Assembly: GCA_050699035.1 (NCBI GenBank) | Contig: JBOHDE010000231.1 | Coordinates: 1-5,985, forward strand | Source: WHTB01 sp050699035 | GTDB lineage: Bacteria; Actinomycetota; Actinomycetes; Propionibacteriales; Nocardioidaceae | Direction: 5' to 3' | Length of the DNA: 5,985 bases | Shown here: positions 1 to 4,812 of the stretch, in pieces | Layout of the letters: the number at the start of each line of letters is the position of its first letter | Numbering within the stretch: position 1 is the stretch's first letter | Notes under the pieces: generated by a model | Seen by the model: the letters and a program-made list of their open reading frames with translations, nothing else | Told to the model about the DNA's origin: nothing | Databases searched by the model: none | Position numbers and translations under genes: made by a program

Positions 1-768
1 GCCGGCGACCTGGCGGAGTGACGGCGTACCGCCGGCGACGCGGCGAGCGCCCTCGGGGTCGGAGGTCACGAGTCGGTAGTCGAGCTCGCCGCTCTCCGCG
101 GCCAGCTTGCGCACCGGCCCGGAGAACACGACCCGGCCCGCCGACAGCAGCGTGACCTCGTCGCACAGCGAGGCCAGGTCGTCCATCCGGTGGCTGGAGA
201 GGACCACCGTCGCGCCCGAGACCGCGAGGTCGGTGAGGACCCGGTGGACCTGGCGCTTGCCAGCCGGGTCGAGGCCGTTGGCCGGCTCGTCCAGCACCAA
301 CAACTGCGGGTCGCCGAGCAGGGCGGCGGCCAGCGCGAGTCGCTGTCTCATGCCGAGGGAGAAGCCGCGGACAGAGTCGCCGGCCACGTCGGTGAGCCCG
401 ACCCGGTCGAGCACCTCGTCAACGTCGGCCGGCCGACCGCCCTCCTCACCGCGGAGGCCGGCCAGCGTCGTGAGGTTCTGGCGAGCCGTCAAAGTTGGAT
501 AGAGGCCGGGACCGTCGACGAAACCCGCGACACCTCCGGTCACGGCGAGCGCGCGCCCCACCGGCGTGCCGAGGATCTCCAGCCTGCCGCCGTCGGCCAC
601 TGCCAGGCCGAGCAGGAGGCCCAGGAGCGTGGTCTTTCCGGCACCGTTGGGTCCCACGAGGCCGTGGATCTGACCGGCTGCTACGTCGAGGTCGACTCCG
701 TCGAGGGCGATGACGTCGCCGAAGGTCTTGGTGATACTGCGCGCACGGACGGCAGCGATCGGATGCAT
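1..768 (-). CDS. ABC transporter ATP-binding protein, BcrA/CcmA drug-export type (3' end missing)
   Basis: This is the cytoplasmic ATPase subunit of an ABC exporter; it would power a separate ABC-2 type permease. Read from ATG at 768 it gives 256 residues, open to the window edge. Visible motifs are Walker A GPNGAGKT (39-46), signature FSLGM followed by RQRL (136-144), Walker B LLVLDE (156-161), D-loop GLDP (165-168) and the H-loop His193 in SSH. The FSLGM form of the signature, in place of LSGGQ, is typical of the bacitracin/lantibiotic-type exporters. The usual Q-loop glutamine position holds Asp85 (FVDGPGLYP); relatives often have Glu there. Residues after about 215 begin the variable C-terminal part seen in this family, which normally reaches about 300 residues, so roughly 50 may be missing. 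AGGAG seven bases before the ATG supports the start. The permease gene is expected beyond the left edge. Substrate unknown. Confidence 0.95.
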   Translation of the reverse strand, partial: MHPIAAVRARSITKTFGDVIALDGVDLDVAAGQIHGLVGPNGAGKTTLLGLLLGLAVADGGRLEILGTPVGRALAVTGGVAGFVDGPGLYPTLTARQNLTTLAGLRGEEGGRPADVDEVLDRVGLTDVAGDSVRGFSLGMRQRLALAAALLGDPQLLVLDEPANGLDPAGKRQVHRVLTDLAVSGATVVLSSHRMDDLASLCDEVTLLSAGRVVFSGPVRKLAAESGELDYRLVTSDPEGARRVAGGTPSLRQVAG

Positions 769-775
769 GAGGGGG

Positions 776-780
776 CTCCT
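776..780 (-). promoter_or_regulatory. Ribosome binding site of the ABC ATPase gene
   Basis: AGGAG on the minus strand lies 7 nt before the ATG at 768. It fixes the start of the ABC ATPase and shows that this transcript has a leader, unlike the gene diverging from it. In the 246-nt divergent gap (769-1014) I found no convincing -35/-10 pair for the minus-strand gene. TAGATT near 838-843 on the minus strand is the only weak -10 candidate. Confidence 0.7.
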
Positions 781-1002
781 AGATCCCGAGAAGGTGCGAA
801 CCAGAAAGCTGCACGCGGCAACTATCCGGAGCTTGAATCTAGGAATGCCGGACGACCTCTTCGGATCAGTTTGGCGAATGCTCTGCAAACAGAAGACGGC
901 CTATGGGGTGTGAGCCCTGAGTCCGAATCATCGCCCGGCCGGTGGGGCATGCTCCGGGATCTTGCGCATGGACCTCGGCAGTCACGCGACGCGCGCCGTG
1001 CC

Positions 1003-1008
1003 TATGGT
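1003..1008 (+). promoter_or_regulatory. -10 hexamer TATGGT, apparent leaderless promoter
   Basis: TATGGT fits the actinobacterial TANNNT -10 consensus and lies exactly at -12 to -7 from the GTG at 1015, which puts the transcription start on the start codon. No good -35 is visible at 16-19 bp. The adjacent GGAG (1011-1014) touches the GTG and is too close to act as a Shine-Dalgarno for it. Confidence 0.5.
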
Positions 1009-1014
1009 TTGGAG

Positions 1015-1626
1015 GTGCGCGATCCCGACGATCACCCAGCGCAACAGCCGACGGAGACGTTGCAGATTGGCCCCTCTCGACCCCCGTTGTTCGAGAAGGT
1101 ACCCACCCAGTGGCGACCACGCGCCGTTGCCATCCTTGCCTTCGTGCTCGGCGTCGCCGCCGGTGGAGGCGTGTTGCTGTGGTGGCAGGCCCGACCAGCG
1201 CCACCTTCTTTTCCTGCGGACGAACACGCCGTCGAGCTGATGCTCCTCGAAGCCGTACCACCCCGGACGCATCCGAGCAGCCGGGAGTCCGAGATCAGCC
1301 CGCTGCGAGTCGACGGCGCCTTCCTGCTGTCCGGTCTCGTCACTTCCACCGTCGTAAGGATCAACAACCCAGACCACAGCCTCGACGTACGCGCTGCTGC
1401 CCTCCCGGTGACAGTCTCGCCAACCGCACGATTCCAGCCGGTCAGTCTCGAGATCATGGTCCGAGACTGCAAGGCCGCAACCCGATGGACACCGGTCGAT
1501 CGGCCGTTCACCATCACCTGGCGGGACGAGGACGGCAAGGAGCACCTGGACCGGGCCGGCGACTTCGACGAGTCCATGGCCAGCTCGTTGGTGCGCTACA
1601 TCGATGCCGCCTGTCGGGAAGGCTGA
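1015..1626 (+). CDS. Hypothetical single-pass membrane protein with extracytoplasmic domain
   Basis: I do not recognise this family. From GTG at 1015 the product is 203 residues. Residues 1-36 are hydrophilic and Pro-rich (cytoplasmic tail). Residues 37-57 (from AVAILAFVLG to LLWW), preceded by RPR, form one clear transmembrane segment, giving an N-in/C-out anchor. Residues 60-203 are a probably beta-rich outer domain with only two cysteines, Cys152 (VRDC) and Cys200 (DAAC), which could form a disulfide. RPFTITWRDEDGKEH (163-177) looks like a strand-turn-strand core. The frame stays open upstream to 190, but that part is antisense to the ABC ATPase. An ATG at 949 would add 22 residues of Arg-rich, unconvincing sequence. 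I prefer 1015 because a -10 hexamer sits exactly at -12 to -7. It diverges from the ABC gene and converges with the HTH_42 gene, so it is probably monocistronic. Confidence 0.75.
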   Translation: MRDPDDHPAQQPTETLQIGPSRPPLFEKVPTQWRPRAVAILAFVLGVAAGGGVLLWWQARPAPPSFPADEHAVELMLLEAVPPRTHPSSRESEISPLRVDGAFLLSGLVTSTVVRINNPDHSLDVRAAALPVTVSPTARFQPVSLEIMVRDCKAATRWTPVDRPFTITWRDEDGKEHLDRAGDFDESMASSLVRYIDAACREG

Positions 1627-1630
1627 CCGC

Positions 1631-2722
1631 TCACTCCCAGCTCACGGTGGGCTGGTCGTCGCCGGTGGCCCGGGCGATGCGGTGGGCGCTCCGCTCGGCC
1701 ATCTTGCGCCGCGCAGATCCCAACGTGTCGAAGACGGTGATGGTCATCTGGTGGTTGCTGCGGCGGTAGCGCCAGGTGCCGGCCACCTCGCCGTCAACCA
1801 GCAGGGCGCCGGGTCCGGAGAGGGCACGCCATACCTGGTGGCGTCGCGTGCGGTCGGGGACGAGCAGGGTCCGATCGACCTGACGCAGGTAGGGGTCGTG
1901 GGGCGGGACGAGGACCACCCCGTCGGCCGTAGGCGCCGCCAGCACCGCGTCCACCAGGGCTTCGGGCAGGTCGTAGCGCCGGTTGTCGACCCGGACCCGG
2001 ACCGGTTGGCCGCCCAGCTCGTCCCACAGCGCAGCGGTCGCCTCGGAGCTGCCTTCCATCCAGTCGCGAAACAGCGTCTTGCTGGTCGGGCCGTTCACCC
2101 GGAAGTACGCCTGCAGCAGCTTGAGGCGCGGGTGGTCGACAGACGCCTGCGGATGGTCAGGAGTCGGGTACAGCATCGTAGCCCGCTGCTCGTCGGGTCC
2201 GAGCACGATCTGTCCCTGACGCCCGGCGGCGCGAAATAGCCCGTCAGGCACATGGTCTGCCTGGCAGCGTTCGCACCACTGCACCAGCGGCGCCGGCACT
2301 CGCTCGGTCACTGCTGTGCTCGCCGCGGCCTTCGACGTCGGGGAGGTCACGATGGCGCTCAGCGCGGCCGCCACCTCCTCGACCGCCGCGACATAGGCAG
2401 CTCCGCCCTCATCCGACTCGCGCGGGGCGAGAGCGTCGCGGACGAAGTCCAGCTGGGTCAGCCGGTGGGCATGCGGTGCCCCGCGTACGGACCACAGACT
2501 CACCAGCGGTCCGTGCGGACTGATCGCCGCGGCGACGTCGGTCGACCCGACCGTGCTCGTGCGCTGGATCAGCGACTGCTCCGCCCCGGCCAGCCGGCTG
2601 CCCTGGACGCCGAGCAGCAACACGTCGTCGAGGGCGTCCGTACGAGAAGGGCCGTCCAGACCGTGCCCCTGCCACCGGAAGCCAAGCCACTGAGCCCTGT
2701 CCACGGTGACCAGCCCAACCAT
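1631..2722 (-). CDS. Winged-helix DNA-binding domain protein, HTH_42 (AlkZ/YcaQ-like) family
   Basis: The 363-residue product matches the usual length and motif order of the HTH_42 (DUF1006) family, which includes AlkZ and YcaQ, DNA glycosylases that unhook interstrand crosslinks and bulky alkyl adducts. Family landmarks are SLWSVRGAPHAHR (75-87, the usual R-G-x-x-H element), LLQAYFRVNGPTS (202-214, first winged-helix part), PPHDPYL (273-279) with DR at 283-284, and GALLVDGEVAGTWR (305-318). A CxxC pair (Cys150, Cys153, in WCERCQADH) sits in the linker, as I recall for other actinobacterial members. The catalytic Q-x-Q (AlkZ) or Q-x-D (YcaQ) site appears to align with Gln40-Gly41-Ser42, so the second catalytic residue is not seen. 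Activity is therefore uncertain, and a DNA-binding role without catalysis is possible. The ATG at 2722 has no Shine-Dalgarno but an exactly placed -10 hexamer. The gene diverges from the DUF664-GNAT pair. Confidence 0.88.
   Translation of the reverse strand: MVGLVTVDRAQWLGFRWQGHGLDGPSRTDALDDVLLLGVQGSRLAGAEQSLIQRTSTVGSTDVAAAISPHGPLVSLWSVRGAPHAHRLTQLDFVRDALAPRESDEGGAAYVAAVEEVAAALSAIVTSPTSKAAASTAVTERVPAPLVQWCERCQADHVPDGLFRAAGRQGQIVLGPDEQRATMLYPTPDHPQASVDHPRLKLLQAYFRVNGPTSKTLFRDWMEGSSEATAALWDELGGQPVRVRVDNRRYDLPEALVDAVLAAPTADGVVLVPPHDPYLRQVDRTLLVPDRTRRHQVWRALSGPGALLVDGEVAGTWRYRRSNHQMTITVFDTLGSARRKMAERSAHRIARATGDDQPTVSWE
1637..1655. terminator. Possible terminator hairpin between convergent genes
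   Basis: CCAGCTCA, a 3-nt loop CGG, then TGGGCTGG can form an 8-bp stem with one G-T pair, starting 10 nt after the stop of the membrane-protein gene. No T-tract follows, and the stem lies inside the last codons of the convergent HTH_42 gene, so coding constraint could explain it. Weak call. Confidence 0.25.
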
Positions 2723-2728
2723 GAGGTC

Positions 2729-2734
2729 ACTGTA
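2729..2734 (-). promoter_or_regulatory. -10 hexamer TACAGT, apparent leaderless promoter of the HTH_42 gene
   Basis: On the minus strand TACAGT (TANNNT) is followed by six bases, GACCTC, and then the ATG at 2722, so transcription would start on the A of ATG. No Shine-Dalgarno exists upstream of the ATG. No TTGACA-like -35 is obvious in the GC-rich sequence behind it. Confidence 0.55.
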
Positions 2735-2759
2735 GGGCGGGGAGCCACCGCCGGGCCGA

Positions 2760-2769
2760 CCGCATGCGG
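2760..2769. repeat. 10-bp perfect palindrome CCGCATGCGG in the divergent promoter region
   Basis: CCGCATGCGG is its own reverse complement. It lies inside the 97-bp gap between the divergent starts at 2722 and 2820, 25 bp behind the minus -10 and 38 bp before the plus -10. It could bind a dimeric regulator of both genes, but short GC palindromes are common in GC-rich DNA. Confidence 0.35.
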
Positions 2770-2807
2770 CAGGGCGAAATCGTTGCGGTTCCCCGGCGGT
2801 TCACGTC

Positions 2808-2813
2808 TACGTT
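2808..2813 (+). promoter_or_regulatory. -10 hexamer TACGTT, apparent leaderless promoter of the DUF664-GNAT operon
   Basis: TACGTT lies exactly at -12 to -7 from the ATG at 2820. A possible -35, TTGCGG (2783-2788), is 19 bp upstream, slightly longer than ideal. The position decides the start: GTG at 2814, two codons earlier, would lie upstream of the predicted transcription start and has no Shine-Dalgarno. Confidence 0.55.
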
Positions 2814-2819
2814 GTGGGC

Positions 2820-3407
2820 ATGCCACCCACCAGCGCGCCCGAGTATGCGCACCACGCCGAAGAACAGCCGGACCGCCAGTTCGGCTGGTCGGACATGTTC
2901 GTCCACCCCGATGACGACCCGCGGACCGACGGGGGCTTCCAGGGCGAGCGCGCCACGCTCGTCGGGTTCCTGCGCGATCGGCGCCTGACGCTCGAGCTGA
3001 AATGCGCCGGTCTCGACGCAGACCAGCTTGCGCGTCGATCGGTGCCGCCGTCCACGATGTCGCTGCTGGGGTTGGTGCGCCACCTCGCCGTGGTGGAGCA
3101 GGCGTGGTTCCGGCGGCGGATGGCCGGGCAGGACGCACGGCAGCACTACCGCTCCGACTCCGACCCGGACGGAGACTTCAACGGAGCTGTGCCCGACCCT
3201 GAGGTGGTCGCCGAGGCCTGGGACACCTGGCGGGCCGAGGTCGCCTTCACGGACCGGTTCGTGGCCGAGGCAGCCGATCTCGACCTGGTCGGCAAAGCAG
3301 GGGACTGCCTGCGCGAGGTGCTGGTGCACATGATCGAGGAGTACGCCCGGCACAACGGTCACGCCGACCTGCTACGCGAGCGGATCGACGGGCGGGTAGG
3401 CCAGTAA
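2820..3407 (+). CDS. DUF664 / DinB-like four-helix-bundle protein
   Basis: The 195-residue product matches the DUF664 branch of the DinB superfamily, metal-dependent helical-bundle proteins that include bacillithiol and mycothiol S-transferases. Family signatures visible are ERATLVGFLRDRR (43-55), KCAGLDADQLARRSVPPST (61-79), SLLGLVRHLAVVE (81-93), SDSDPDGDF (112-120) and the nearly invariant C-terminal block VLVHMIEEYARHNGHADLL (167-185). Probable metal ligands are His88 plus residues of the last block (His170, Glu174, His178, His181); which three bind cannot be settled from sequence. An N-terminal extension of about 40 residues with a WSDMFVHPDDDPR stretch precedes the bundle. There is no signal peptide, so it should be cytoplasmic. 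I chose ATG 2820 over GTG 2814 because of the -10 placement. The GNAT-like gene follows after 3 nt. The substrate is unknown; thiol transfer is a family-level possibility only. Confidence 0.9.
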   Translation: MPPTSAPEYAHHAEEQPDRQFGWSDMFVHPDDDPRTDGGFQGERATLVGFLRDRRLTLELKCAGLDADQLARRSVPPSTMSLLGLVRHLAVVEQAWFRRRMAGQDARQHYRSDSDPDGDFNGAVPDPEVVAEAWDTWRAEVAFTDRFVAEAADLDLVGKAGDCLREVLVHMIEEYARHNGHADLLRERIDGRVGQ

Positions 3408-3410
3408 CCC

Positions 3411-4139
3411 ATGGACGTCGTGACCTACTCCGAGCGCCCGGACCTGGCCGACGACGCGCGCACCGTACTTCGGGTGAAGTGGCCGGAGTTCATCCACCAC
3501 GACGCAGTCGCCAAGGCCTATCTCGGCCGCGCCGAGGAGTACTTCCCGGCCTACGATGTGCTGCTGCTGGACGGCGGCCGGGTCGTCGCCGGTGGCTGGG
3601 GCGTTCCGCTGCGCTGGGACGGAAGCATCGCGGATCTGCCTGACGGTTTCGACGGTGCGCTGGTCCGTGCGGTCGACGACCACGAGGCCGGCGTCGCGCC
3701 CACCACGCTGACCTTCATGGCCGCGGTGGTCGGCGACGGGGTGACCAGGCGGGGCCTGGCCCGCGAGGTCCTCACCACCCTGCGCGACCGGGCCACCGCC
3801 GCCGGGCTGGCCCACGTCATCGCGCCGCTACGCCCCACGCTCAAGCCCCGCTACCCGCTCACACCGATGGCGACGTTCGCCACCTGGACGCGTGCCGACG
3901 GGCTGTCCATCGACCCGTGGATCCGCACTCACCAGCGGATGGGCGCGAGGCTCCTCGGTGCCGCTCCACGGTCCATGGTCATCACCGGGACCGTTGCCGA
4001 GTGGGAGTCCTGGACCGACATGCTCTTCCCCGAGTCGGGTGAGTACGTCGTGCCCGACACCCTCGGCCTGGTCGACATCGACCGCGAGCGAGACATCGGC
4101 ACGTACGTCGAGGAGAACCTCTGGATCCAGCACCGGTGA
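3411..4139 (+). CDS. GNAT-like N-acetyltransferase family protein
   Basis: The 242-residue protein resembles an actinobacterial GNAT-like family usually annotated as a hypothetical protein or N-acetyltransferase, which would transfer an acetyl group from acetyl-CoA to an unknown acceptor. The acetyl-CoA motif A appears as the strand TTLTFMAAVV (98-107) followed by RRGLAREVLTTLRDRA (113-128), an R-x-x-G-x-A pyrophosphate loop and helix. The C-terminal half carries strings I recall as typical of these relatives: IAPLRPTLKPRYPLTPM (137-153), DGLSIDPWIRTHQRMGAR (163-180), SMVITGTVAEWESW (188-201) and FPESGEYVVP (206-215). No signal peptide or membrane segment is seen. It starts 3 nt after the DUF664 stop with only a weak GGGTAGG (3394-3400) upstream, so it is probably translated by coupling from the same mRNA. 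It converges with the sortase gene, leaving 19 nt. Confidence 0.82.
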   Translation: MDVVTYSERPDLADDARTVLRVKWPEFIHHDAVAKAYLGRAEEYFPAYDVLLLDGGRVVAGGWGVPLRWDGSIADLPDGFDGALVRAVDDHEAGVAPTTLTFMAAVVGDGVTRRGLAREVLTTLRDRATAAGLAHVIAPLRPTLKPRYPLTPMATFATWTRADGLSIDPWIRTHQRMGARLLGAAPRSMVITGTVAEWESWTDMLFPESGEYVVPDTLGLVDIDRERDIGTYVEENLWIQHR

Positions 4140-4151
4140 CGGCAGAGCGGG

Positions 4152-4161
4152 TGACCGGTCA
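4152..4161. repeat. 10-bp palindrome TGACCGGTCA spanning a convergent gene junction
   Basis: TGACCGGTCA is a perfect palindrome whose right end contains the stop codon of the sortase (TCA at 4159-4161 on the plus strand) and which lies 12 nt past the GNAT stop. Flanking GAGC (4145-4148) and GCTC (4162-4165) could extend the stem with a 3-nt bulge. There is no T-tract. It may be a weak bidirectional terminator or chance. Confidence 0.25.
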
Positions 4162-4812
4162 GCTCGCCGGGAAGGCCACCACGACGTCGTTGCTCCGGAA
4201 GGCGTCACCGTCCCAGTCCCGGCAGGTCACGAGCACCAGCTGGGACGGGCCCTGCTGGTCGAACAGGTCGGGAGCGTTCGCCGCCAGCTCGTCCTTGGAG
4301 TACGTCGTGACGGAGTCGACGCGGTACTCCAGGTCGCGGCCGTCGATCCGTACGACGACCTCGTCGGCTCCCTGCAGCTCGTGGAGATCGTCGAACACTC
4401 CGCCGCCGCCATGCACCGTGTGACCGGCAACGACCGCGGCCCCACGGGATGCGCCGGGACGCACGCCACCTGCCCACCAACCCACCGTCGCCGGGTCGGA
4501 GGGAGGTGGCAGGACCTCCCCTTCGGCCTCGACGGCGACGAAGGACGCCCGGAGGTCGAGCCGCGGGATCAGGATCTCCTGCGGCTCGTCGGGGCGCGTC
4601 GCGCGCTCGACCTCCGGTGTGGGCGGTCCTCCCGGGCCGTCGGCGGCCGACGCTGAACCCTCCGCCGAGCCACCCGCCGCCGAACCGGCTGCGGGCGGTC
4701 CGGTCGGGTCGGCGGTGCCGCCGCCCATCACCAGCACCAGGCCACACCCGGCGACGATGACACCGGCGGCTACCAGCCAACGAGCGCCGCGGTTGCGTCT
4801 ACCCCTTGCCAC
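4159..4812 (-). CDS. Class F sortase
   Basis: This is a cysteine transpeptidase that cleaves a sorting signal in exported proteins and joins them to a cell-surface nucleophile. The 217-residue product has a basic N-terminus (MARGRRNRGAR), a hydrophobic anchor (about 12-30), a low-complexity Gly/Ala/Ser/Pro linker (32-66) and a sortase domain from about 76. The catalytic set is clear: His131 in VVAGHTVHG, Cys197 in LVLVTC and Arg206 in FRSNDVVV. IPRLDLRA (82-89) and the WWAGG/RPG/RGAAVVAGH run match the actinobacterial class F (class E/F-like) group. The start is GTG at 4812, overlapping the end of the surface-protein gene by 14 nt. No Shine-Dalgarno is visible, so translational coupling is likely. 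V-A-G-Cys23 in the hydrophobic stretch resembles a lipobox, so a lipoprotein anchor is an alternative to a transmembrane helix. The neighbouring protein is its probable substrate. Confidence 0.92.
   Translation of the reverse strand: MARGRRNRGARWLVAAGVIVAGCGLVLVMGGGTADPTGPPAAGSAAGGSAEGSASAADGPGGPPTPEVERATRPDEPQEILIPRLDLRASFVAVEAEGEVLPPPSDPATVGWWAGGVRPGASRGAAVVAGHTVHGGGGVFDDLHELQGADEVVVRIDGRDLEYRVDSVTTYSKDELAANAPDLFDQQGPSQLVLVTCRDWDGDAFRSNDVVVAFPAS

Noticed and set aside
710..913. Small plus-strand open frame of 67 codons in the ABC/membrane-protein gap
   Set aside because: It starts inside the ABC gene in antisense and has no Shine-Dalgarno; its end translates the adapter-like stretch.
190..1014. 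Upstream extension of the plus-strand frame that ends at 1626 (478 residues from 190)
   Set aside because: Most of it is antisense to the clear ABC ATPase; the protein-like part begins at the GTG at 1015.
1604..2239. Plus-strand open frame opposite the HTH_42 gene
   Set aside because: Shadow frame with no recognisable domain, opposite a well-supported gene of full family length.
2569..3362. Minus-strand open frames opposite the DUF664 gene
   Set aside because: They cover the DUF664 coding sequence, whose conserved motifs establish the real strand and frame.
3892..4656. Plus-strand open frame crossing the GNAT and sortase genes
   Set aside because: It overlaps two supported genes out of frame and in antisense and has low-complexity, non-protein-like composition.
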